In this document: piece after piece, positions 56,476 through 64,000 of the stretch
Numbering within the stretch: the stretch's first letter is position 1
Layout: each line of letters starts with the position of its first letter
NCBI RefSeq assembly: GCF_002968295.1
Contig: NZ_CP134399.1
Span: forward strand, 1,178,001 to 1,242,000
Source: Mycobacterium sp. ITM-2016-00317
GTDB taxonomy: Bacteria > Actinomycetota > Actinomycetes > Mycobacteriales > Mycobacteriaceae
Reading direction: 5' to 3'
Length of the DNA: 64,000 nucleotides
Notes under the pieces: generated by a model
Told to the model about the DNA's origin: nothing
Databases searched by the model: none
Seen by the model: the letters and a program-made list of their open reading frames with translations, nothing else
Program-made: the position numbers and the translations under genes

Positions 56476-57773
56476 GCCAGGCTCAGCTGTCCGACCATGC
56501 CGTAGACCCCGGCAAGCCAGCACGCCAGCGGCACCACGGCCACCAGTGCGGCATACTCGGCGTACTGGATCAGCCGTGACAACAACGGGTTCGACGGCCA
56601 CGGCCGTGCCGCAGCGGATACCGCCAAAGCGCCGAACGCCGTCGCGCCCGCCCCGAGCCAGCCCGCGTGGTCCGGTGCGGCAGCCACCGTGACCAGCAGC
56701 GCGGCCAACAAGGACGTCACCCCGGCGACGCCGAGTACGAGGCGCCGCCGGGTGTCGGCGTGCACCCGCCCGCGCAGCACGAGCAGCACACCGAGATCGG
56801 CGGCGAACACCGCGGCAGGCACCGTTTGCGCACCGGTGCCGATCGCCGCGACCGAGACCACGACACCGCCGGCGGCCGCGCTCGCCGACCAGCCGGCCAC
56901 CAGTTCCGTCAGCGCGCGATGCGCTGCCGCGGAACGGGATCCGTCGTCCGCTGTGCAGAGTGCTGCGAGCTTGCCGGCCACCGACAGCCCGGCCAGCGAT
57001 ACCGCGGCCAGCGCTGCGCCGAATGTCGGTACTCCGGGCGCCAGGTTGCCGACCCCGGCCGCCGCGGTGACCGCCGCCGATGCGGCCGCGAGCGTGGTCA
57101 GCGGCGGCAGATCGGGAAGCCACCGCAACAGCAGCACCGTCACCGCGAACCCCGCCGACGCGGCCAGCAGCAGCATCGCCGCCCACGGCGCCGCGGGGGT
57201 CGCGAGAAGTCCTGCGGTGACGGCGAACTGCGTGGCCGCGGTGCTCAACAGCGCCGCCAGGGTCCGATCGCCGCGCGCCGCGGCGACCGCGCCCGCCCCG
57301 GCAACCAGCGACAGTGCCGCCGCCGTCCAGAGGTGCCACGGCGTCGGTGCCGTGACGCCCGCCCAGGCCAGCGCCGCCGCGCCCGTCGAAGCGGCGGCCA
57401 CCGCGGCTGCCGGACCCAGAACGTCCGAGCCCGGCGCGGTGATCCCGTCCGCGACGACGGCGCACGGGTCGGCGGGGCGTCGCCGCGGCGGCGGAATCCG
57501 GACATCGGCCAGCACGAGCATCGCGCCGTCGTCGACATCGTTGTCGCGCAACGACAGTGATGTGTCCACCGGCTCGCCGGCCACCCGGGTCAGCAGCCAG
57601 CGCCGCGGTCCGTCCGCGGCACTCGCGGCAGCCTCGACGATCGACGGCATCAGCTCACCGAGCGGCCGGTCCGCGGGCACGACGAGATCCACGGTGCCCG
57701 GAGCGCCGGAATCCGGCACGGTGACGGCGATCCTGCGCAACGTATCCGGCACCGGTTCAACGTAACTCGGCAC
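56472..57773 (-). CDS. eccD4: ESX-4 type VII secretion membrane protein EccD4
   Basis: 433 residues. An N-terminal ubiquitin-like domain (about 5-90: RRIAVTVPDSGAPGTVDLVVPADRPLGELMPSIV) is followed by about eleven membrane helices rich in Ala. EccD forms the inner-membrane barrel of the type VII pore. The start is GTG 57773. It is the first gene of the minus-strand eccD4-mycP4 pair, divergent from eccC4 with a 74-bp spacer. Confidence 0.93.
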   Translation of the reverse strand: MPSYVEPVPDTLRRIAVTVPDSGAPGTVDLVVPADRPLGELMPSIVEAAASAADGPRRWLLTRVAGEPVDTSLSLRDNDVDDGAMLVLADVRIPPPRRRPADPCAVVADGITAPGSDVLGPAAAVAAASTGAAALAWAGVTAPTPWHLWTAAALSLVAGAGAVAAARGDRTLAALLSTAATQFAVTAGLLATPAAPWAAMLLLAASAGFAVTVLLLRWLPDLPPLTTLAAASAAVTAAAGVGNLAPGVPTFGAALAAVSLAGLSVAGKLAALCTADDGSRSAAAHRALTELVAGWSASAAAGGVVVSVAAIGTGAQTVPAAVFAADLGVLLVLRGRVHADTRRRLVLGVAGVTSLLAALLVTVAAAPDHAGWLGAGATAFGALAVSAAARPWPSNPLLSRLIQYAEYAALVAVVPLACWLAGVYGMVGQLSLA

Positions 57774-57847
57774 GGCCTGGCAGTGACGCAGCACTTTGCG
57801 TGGGTTGTGGAGGGAACCGGCCGGGCCGCTCGTGCGTCTACTCACAC

Positions 57848-60800
57848 ATGGACCCGGGCCGGATCGTAGTCGACAACCCGCCGGAACCACCGGCCCGGAC
57901 GCCGGTCAATCCGCTGGCCCGGCTCATGCCGGTGGCGATGATCGTCGCGATGGCGGGCATGACCGTGCTGTATCTGACGTCGTCGGGATCGTCGCGCAAT
58001 CCGATGTTCCTGTTCTTCCCGGTCATGATGATGGTGTCGCTGGTCGGCACCCTGGCCGCCACCGGCCGGGATCGGGGCGGCGACCTCGACGGCGGCCGGG
58101 CCGCCTACCTGCGCCACCTGGACACCGTCGACGCCGCGCTCCTGACGGCCGCCGACGAGCAGTGCCTGACCCAGCTCGAGCTGCACCCGGACCCGGCCGC
58201 GCTGTGGACGCTGGCGGGCAGCGCCCGGATGTGGGCCCGCACGGAGGACGATCCGCAGTTCGGGGTGGCCCGGATCGGCATGGGGGAGCAACCGGCGGCC
58301 GTCACGGTGGTGGCGCCTGCGCTGGGCTCCGACGAGGACGCCGATCCCGTCACCACCGGGGCGGTGCGCAGGCTGCTGCGCCACCACGCGGTCGTCGGCG
58401 GCCTGCCCGTCACGGTGCGACTGCCCGGCACCCGCCTGGTCACCATCACCGGTGATCCGGCGCAGATCCGCGATGTCGCGCGGGCGCTGGTGTGCCAACT
58501 CGCCACTCACCACCACCCGCGCCTGGTGACCATCGGGGCGGCCCGCCCGGACCCGCACTGGGAGTGGCTGAAATGGCTTCCGCACCAGACTGATCGGCGA
58601 CCGGGCCGATGTCACCTGCTCCTCGTCGAGGGCGGCGGGCTCCCTGAGCCCGCCGACGGTGTGACCGTGGTGGAGATGCGTGCCGCGCCCGGGACCGAGG
58701 TCGAGGTGCACGCGGACGGCCGGCGGCTCACGGCCGAGTACGACAAGCTCGCGTACGCCGACGCGGTGGCGTGCGCGCGGCGGCTGGCCCGCCACCGCAA
58801 GGACGCTGCCGCGCGCCGCGCGCCCGGTACGCCGGACTGGCCGGCGCTGATGGGCATCGACGACCCGGAGGCGATCGATCCGGCGCAGCTGTGGTCCGGA
58901 CGGACAGCGGCGGCCTGCTGCGGGTGCCGATCGGGGTGGCCGAGGACGGGAGCGTCGTCGAACTCGACATCAAGGAAGCGGCCGCCGGCGGTCTCGGACC
59001 GCACGGCCTGTGCGTCGGCGCAACAGGTTCGGGCAAGTCGGAGTTCCTGCGCACGCTGGCGCTGGGGATGGTCGCCGCCCATCCGCCCGAGGCGCTCAAC
59101 CTCGTGCTCGTTGACTTCAAGGGCGGTGCGACGTTCCTCGGACTGGACGGGGTCGAGCACGTGTCGGCGGTGATCACCAACCTCGCCGACGAGGCGCCAC
59201 TGGTGTCGCGGATGCGGGAGGCGCTGACGGGGGAGATCAACCGCAGGCAACAGATCCTGCGCGCGGCGGGCAACCTGGCCAACCTCGCCGAGTACCGGCG
59301 GGCCCGCGACCGGGACCCGGCGCTCGCCCCGCTGCCGGCACTGCTGATCATCGTCGACGAGTTCTCCGAACTGCTGACCCGCCATCCCGACTTCGCCGAG
59401 CTGTTCGTCGCGATCGGCCGCCTCGGCCGCTCGCTGGGCATGCATCTCCTGCTGGCCAGCCAGCGTCTCGACGAGGGGCGGCTGCGCGGCCTGGAGACCC
59501 ATCTGTCCTACCGGATCTGCCTGAAGACGTTCTCGGCCGCCGAGTCCCGCGCCGTGCTCGGCGTCCCCGACGCCCACCACCTCCCCGCGCAACCGGGCGC
59601 GGCCTACCTGAGCACCGCATCCGGCACCCTGACCCGGTTCCAGACCGCGTTCGTCTCCGGCCGCTTCCCGGTGCGCGCACCGCACCGGCACGACGTCCCG
59701 GCGGTGCGCCCGTTCATGCTCACCGGCGGGGACGGGGGCCCGCCGCCGCAGACGTCGCGGCGCCCGCTGCTGGACGCCGTGCTGGACCGGCTGCGCGGTT
59801 CCGGCACTGCGGCGCACCGGGTTTGGCTGCCGCCGCTGGATCGGTCGCCGCGGCTGGCCGAGGTGCTGGCGGGAACGCAGGCAGGCCGGCTGCGGGTGCC
59901 GATCGGTGTGGTGGACCGCCCGTTCGAGCAGAGGCGCGATCCGCTGATCGTGGACGTGTCGGGTGCGGCGGGCAATGTCGCGGTGGTGGGCGCCCCCCGG
60001 TCGGGCAAGTCGACGACGTTGCGGACACTCATCGGCGCGCTGGCCGCCACCCACAGTTCGTCGGCGGTGCAGTTCTACTGTGTGGACCTCGGTGGCGGTG
60101 ACCTCGCCGCGCTGCGCGACCTGCCGCACGTCGGGGCGGTGGCCGGGCGGGGCGACGCAGACCTGTGCCGGCGCATCGTCGCGCAGGTGGAATCGGTGCT
60201 GCGGTCCCGCGAGAAGTCCGGCGGCGCCGGCGACGACCCGTACGGTGAGGTGGTCCTGGTGATCGACGGTTGGGCCGCTCTGCGCCAGGACTTCGACGGA
60301 CTGGAGAACACGGTCACCATGCTGGCCGCACAGGGACTGGCCTACGGCGTGCACGTGATGATCGCCGCGGCGCGATGGGCGGATCTGCGGCCAGCGCTGA
60401 AGGATCAGATCGGCACCCGAATCGAATTGCGGCTCGGCGACCCGACGGACTCCGAGATGGACCGCGGGCGCGCCAAGGAGCTCACCGATCGACCGCCAGG
60501 CCGCGGTATCACCGCGGACGGCCGTGAGATGGTCGTCGCGACACCGGATTCCGTCGCGGTGCAGCGGGACGGCCCCCCTGCCCCGCCGGTCGAATTGCTG
60601 CCGATGCGGGTGGACCGGGCCGCCATCGGTGTGGCCGGGCGGCGCCGCGGCGAGGTACTGCTGGGCCTCGGCGAACGTGACCTGGCCCCGGTGACCCTGG
60701 ATTTCGCCGAGCACCCGCACCTGCTGGTGCTCGGCGACGGCGAATGCGGCAAGACCGCGATGCTGCGACTGCTGTGCACCGAGCTCGTCGCGGCCGCCGA

Positions 60801-61335
60801 CGAACCGCATCTGGAGATCGTCGACTTCCGGCGCACGCTGCTCGGCGTCGTGGACAGCGGCCCCAGCACCGGGTACGCGGTGTCCGGGGTGGCGGTCGCG
60901 TCGCGGATGGCCGCGCTGACCGAGCGGCTCAACGCCAGGATGCCCGACGAGTTCGTCACCCAGCAGCAACTCCGGGACCGGTCCTGGTGGAGCGGGCCCG
61001 ACATCTACGTCGTGGTGGACGACTACGACCTGGTGGCGGGTGCCACCGGGAACCCGCTCACCCCGCTGGCCGATTTCCTGCCGCACGCCAAGGATCTCGG
61101 GCTGCGGGTGATCCTGGCCCGGCGCTCGGGCGGCGCCGCGCGGGCGCTGTTCGATCCCGTGCCGGCGCGGATGCGCGACATGGGGTGCGTCGGCCTGATG
61201 ATGAGCGCGGCACCCGACGAGGGCGTACTGCTGGGCACCGTGCGGCCAACCCCGCTGCCCCCGGGACGGGCCACGCTGATCATGCGGGGACGACCCGACG
61301 AGCTGGTGCAGACCGCGTGGGTGCAGCCGCCGTGA
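57848..61335 (+). pseudogene. eccC4: ESX-4 motor ATPase EccC4, interrupted by one frameshift
   Basis: The FtsK/SpoIIIE-type ATPase of ESX-4. The first part (57848 to about 58895) has two membrane helices (about 28-48 and 52-75) and the linker domain. Near 58892-58910 the frame changes, consistent with a 1-base loss: DPAQLW runs out of frame (stop 59171-59173) and [11 protein letters not shown] continues to the stop at 61333-61335. The second part holds three ATPase domains with P-loops [16 protein letters not shown] and GDGECGK. All motifs are intact, so a sequencing error is as likely as real loss. Confidence 0.85.
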
Positions 61336-62448
61336 CCCCGGTGCTGGTCGAGGTCGGACCGGCCACCGTGTCCGGTCCCGGAAATCCTGTCCTCGAACAG
61401 GTTTCGGCCGCGCTGGCCAGCATCGACGACCCGCTGGCACTGGTGGACGACCGACCGGTCGAGGTGTGCGCCCTCTGGCGCGACGTGCTGGCCGCCGCGG
61501 CCGGCGGGCACGCCGACATCCTGGTGCTCGTGGTGCCGACCTGGTGGCCGGCCTGGCCGGCTCGAAGTGGTCCGCGCCGCGGCCGAGGCCACGGCCACGG
61601 AAGTCGTCGTGCGGCAACGTGGTGACGTGCTGGCATCGATAAGCGCCGGCGTGGTGGTGGAGCTGTCGGCCGACTACGCGGTGGTGCTGGGCCCGGGCGA
61701 CGCCTATGCCGTGGCGGCACGCGAAGACCGGGCGTTGGCGACGCATCTGCAGTCGGCGACGTCGGTGCTGATCGACACCCCGGCCGGCGTCGCACCGCTG
61801 TCGCCCGCGCTCACCTCCGAGCTCAGGAAGCTCACGATCCCCATCGCGTACAGCGATCGAGACCGCCTGCACGATGTTGCGCTGGGCGGCCTTCCCCGTC
61901 CCGCCCGCCGGTCACCGATGAGCCGGCGGGCCGGTGCGGTGCTGGCCGGAGTCGCGCTGACGCTCGCCGCGGCAGGCGGCGGGTGGGCGGCCCAGGCCGT
62001 TTCGGACCGGCCGCCGGTGGACGCGTCGAGGCTGCTGGTGGAAGGGAGGGTCGCCGTCTCGGTGCCGGCGTCTTGGACGGTCGAACGGGTCACCACCGGC
62101 CCGGGATCGGCGCGGGTGCGCGTCTCGGCGGTCGGCGGTCTGCCCGCCCTGCACATCACCCAGGCCGACGGGGGACCGGCCACCCTCGCAGATGTCACCG
62201 AATCGCTCTCGCGGGCAATCGGTTCCGAGGAGCCCGAGGTGTTCACCGATTTCGATCCCACGGGTGAGCGCGCCGGCCGGGCCGCCGCGACCTACGTGGA
62301 GCGGCGGACCGACAGCCAGACGCGGTGGAGCGTGCTGATCGACGGCACGCTGCGGATCGCGATCGGATGCCAGAGCGCGCCGGATCGTGCATCCACGGTC
62401 GGCGCCGTCTGCGACGAGGCGGTGCGATCGGCCCGCGCGGTGCGCTGA
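61332..62448 (+). pseudogene. Type VII secretion-associated protein (Rv3446c-like), interrupted by one frameshift
   Basis: It starts at GTG 61332, overlapping the eccC4 stop. The first 75 residues end at VVPTWWP; at about 61551-61562 one extra base shifts the frame, and GRLEVVRAAAEATATEVVV continues to the stop at 62446-62448. The protein would have a cytoplasmic N-terminal domain, a membrane helix (RAGAVLAGVALTLAAAGGGWAA) and a periplasmic C-terminal domain. It corresponds to the ESX-4 associated gene Rv3446c. Its role is unknown. Confidence 0.75.
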
Positions 62449-62528
62449 AACCCAAAACGGTGGAACCGAACTCGGGGCCGGCGCGTCCAATCTGTATATC
62501 GCTGTTCCAGGCTACGAGAGGACTGCAC

Positions 62529-62861
62529 ATGCCGACACCGTCAGGGGCCGCCGGGCCCGCGCTGACCACCGACTTCGACCTCATGCTGTCGGTGGCCGGC
62601 AAGACCGACGCGCGCAACGACGAGATCCGCGCGATGCTGCGCTCGTTCATCGGCGCGATGGGCAATGTCCCGCCGTCGGTGTGGGGCGGCATCGCCGCGA
62701 CGCGGTTCCGCGACGTGGTCGAGCGGTGGAACGCCGAGTCGGTCAAGTTGAACGACGCACTCCAGCGCATCGCCGAGACGATCCGGGACAACGAGCGCAT
62801 TCTCCGCGAAGTGGGCGACGGCCACTCACAGCGGATCGCCTCCGTCGCGGCGCAGCTGTAG
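62529..62861 (+). CDS. esxU: WXG100-family secreted protein EsxU
   Basis: 110 residues forming a helix-turn-helix hairpin with the WxG turn in [13 protein letters not shown]. The first helix contains [21 protein letters not shown] and the second [21 protein letters not shown]. It has no signal peptide and should be exported by ESX-4 as a heterodimer with EsxT. The ATG at 62529 follows AGAGGA. Confidence 0.92.
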   Translation: MPTPSGAAGPALTTDFDLMLSVAGKTDARNDEIRAMLRSFIGAMGNVPPSVWGGIAATRFRDVVERWNAESVKLNDALQRIAETIRDNERILREVGDGHSQRIASVAAQL

Positions 62862-62871
62862 GGGCCCGGCG

Positions 62872-63168
62872 ATGACCAACACGCTGTCCTACAACTTCGG
62901 CGAGATCGAATACACCGTGCGCCAGGAGATCCACCGCACGTCGGCTCGGCTCAACAGCGCACTCGATGATCTGCGCGCCCAGATCGCCCCGCTGCAGGCG
63001 ACCTGGACCCGGGAGTCCGCCGAGGCGTACCGCGTCGAGCAGTCCCGGTGGGAACAGTCGGCGGCAGCACTCAACGAGATCCTGATCAGCCTGGGCAATG
63101 CAGTGCGGGACGGGGCCGACGAAGTCGCCGACACCGACCGCAGGGCCGCCCACGCCTGGGGCGTCTGA
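62872..63168 (+). CDS. esxT: WXG100-like secreted protein EsxT
   Basis: 98 residues. The turn reads WTR rather than WxG, as in M. tuberculosis EsxT, and the second helix carries the export motif YRVEQSRWE (YxxxQ/E type). It is the partner of EsxU, 10 bp downstream. The starting LSYNFGEIEYTVRQEIH is typical of EsxT. Confidence 0.92.
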   Translation: MTNTLSYNFGEIEYTVRQEIHRTSARLNSALDDLRAQIAPLQATWTRESAEAYRVEQSRWEQSAAALNEILISLGNAVRDGADEVADTDRRAAHAWGV

Positions 63169-63186
63169 GCGCCCCACGATGAGACT

Positions 63187-63227
63187 GTGCGGCCCCCGAG
63201 AGGAGGGGAGCCGATCGGGGGCCGCAC
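63187..63227. terminator. Hairpin after esxT
   Basis: GTGCGGCCCCCGA and TCGGGGGCCGCAC form a perfect 13-bp stem around a 15-base purine-rich loop, 18 bp after the esxT stop. It is a probable terminator of the ESX-4 plus-strand unit; no long T-run follows. Confidence 0.6.
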
Positions 63228-63299
63228 TGTATTCCCGCCGCCGCAGCTGCTGAGTTAGGGTGGCAGTACGTGTGATGGCGAACACAAAGGAAGCGCCGG

Positions 63300-64000
63300 G
63301 TGGCAGCAGCTGAGACATCGGTCGGACGGGCATCGGTCGGACGGGCGCCGAAGCTACGTACTGTGCACGAGCTTTTCGTCGCGGGTGAGGTCGACGCGAA
63401 CTATCTGAAATCCCATGCGGTGCGCCCGCTCGTCGCGCAGAGCTGGCAGCGCAGCCTGGCCGGCGGTGTCGATCCGTACCTCGACGGCGCGCGGGATGCC
63501 GTCACCACCATCGACAGACTGCGCGAAACCCATCCGCTGGCGCCGGCACTGCCGGTGATCCGGCGCCTGCTCGTCGACGACGCCGCCGACTCCGGGGTGG
63601 TCGTGGCGGTCAGCGCCGCCGACGGCACGCTGCTCTGGGTCGAGGGCGACCCGACCGCGCGCCGAAAGGCCGAGGCGATGAACTTCGTCCCCGGCGCCGA
63701 CTGGAGCGAGCGCAGCGCAGGCACCAACGCGCCCGGCACCGCGCTGGCGCTGGATCGCGAGTTGCAGATCCACGGGTCCGAACACTTCTCCCGCATCGTG
63801 CAACCGTGGAGCTGCACCGCCGTGCCGGTGCACGACCCGGCCACCGGCGTATTGCTCGGCGCGATCGACCTGACCGGCGGCGACCAGGTCGCGACGGCAC
63901 AGACGCTGGCTCTTGTGCGCGCCACCGCGGTGGCCGTCGAGAACCACCTGGCCCTGCTGCGGATCGCGGGCGTCGCCGCCGAACCGGCCGCGCGACGGCC
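63300..64000 (+). CDS. AcoR-like GAF-domain regulator (partial, runs off the window)
   Basis: At least 233 residues from GTG 63300, preceded by AAAGGAAG. The N-terminal helix motif SWQRSLAGGVDP and a GAF domain with SAGTNAPGTALAL and CTAVPVHDPATGVLLGAIDLTGG match the sensory half of AcoR-type activators. The output part lies beyond 64000, so whether it has a sigma-54 domain or only a helix-turn-helix cannot be seen. A 15-bp perfect tandem duplication near the start encodes a repeated SVGRA. Confidence 0.75.
   Translation, partial: MAAAETSVGRASVGRAPKLRTVHELFVAGEVDANYLKSHAVRPLVAQSWQRSLAGGVDPYLDGARDAVTTIDRLRETHPLAPALPVIRRLLVDDAADSGVVVAVSAADGTLLWVEGDPTARRKAEAMNFVPGADWSERSAGTNAPGTALALDRELQIHGSEHFSRIVQPWSCTAVPVHDPATGVLLGAIDLTGGDQVATAQTLALVRATAVAVENHLALLRIAGVAAEPAARR

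Noticed and set aside
58885..58915. Programmed frameshift as the explanation for split eccC4
   Set aside because: No slippery heptamer, stop-proximal Shine-Dalgarno stimulator or pseudoknot is apparent at the junction, and EccC4 homologues are single open frames.
58612..61872. A 1086-codon open frame antisense to eccC4
   Set aside because: Repetitive Arg/His/Pro/Gly-rich translation typical of a GC-rich antisense frame; the plus strand carries three P-loop ATPase domains.
62872..63168. Missing WxG in EsxT as a defect
   Set aside because: The WTR turn is also found in M. tuberculosis EsxT, so it is a family feature rather than a mutation.

Overview
The window is high-GC actinobacterial DNA from a fast-growing type of Mycobacterium (Mycolicibacterium). 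The assignment rests on gene order and on genus-typical families: the spc and alpha ribosomal operons, secY-adk-map-sigL-rslA, mmsA-fadE9-mmsB, rmlB/rmlC, Culp-type cutinases, DUF732 and LpqN-type exported proteins, Rv0726c-type methyltransferases and a complete ESX-4 locus. No tRNA, rRNA, CRISPR array or insertion sequence was recognised.

Layout. 1-3.8 kb: the tail of an MmyB-like regulator, a small membrane protein overlapping a winged-helix/alpha-beta-hydrolase fusion, a convergent ECF sigma factor, then a decayed stretch with broken DUF1275, gamma-glutamyltransferase and RidA genes. 3.8-8.2 kb: the spc operon rplN to rplO with its own promoter and a strong terminator. 8.2-16.9 kb: DUF732 protein, sppA, two methyltransferases, secY-adk-map, sigL-rslA and a MarR regulator. 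17-25.3 kb: a GAF kinase/NarL-type regulator pair, a HAD-like gene, the mmsA-fadE9-mmsB valine/propionate-type operon and rmlB-rmlC. 26-32.3 kb: a compact minus-strand five-gene unit with a response regulator fused to a flavoprotein, two cyclic-nucleotide-domain histidine kinases and two F420-type (LLM) oxidoreductases. 32.3-45.5 kb: a dormancy/hypoxia-type island with four universal stress proteins, an HPF-like ribosome hibernation factor, zinc alcohol dehydrogenase, APH-kinase fusion, Mg2+-type P-ATPase, PEP synthase and a CNNM/CorC-type membrane protein. Sites resembling DosR boxes precede three of these transcription units. 45.6-50.6 kb: infA-rpmJ-rpsM-rpsK-rpsD-rpoA-rplQ-truA. 50.6-53.7 kb: two cutinase-like proteins plus a remnant of a third, and an EamA transporter divergent from a CGNR regulator. 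53.8-63.2 kb: ESX-4 (eccB4, mycP4, eccD4, eccC4, an associated protein, esxU, esxT). The window ends inside an AcoR-like GAF protein.

How the genes fit together. The ribosomal, secY and rpoA blocks are ordinary housekeeping. The region between rmlB and infA looks like a stress module. The kinases plus the regulator-flavoprotein fusion would turn a signal into a redox activity rather than into transcription, since no DNA-binding output domain is present. Neighbouring DosR-regulon-type genes (Usp, HPF, Rv2004c-like kinase) suggest the trigger is hypoxia or redox imbalance; that link is inference. The most unusual molecule is the fusion: its thioredoxin-reductase-like half lacks the CxxC pair, and the glutaredoxin-like linker also lacks its cysteines.

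Caveat. eccC4 and the next ESX-4 gene each carry a single-base frameshift, which could be real or an assembly error. The damage at 2.3-3.8 kb is more extensive and looks like genuine decay.
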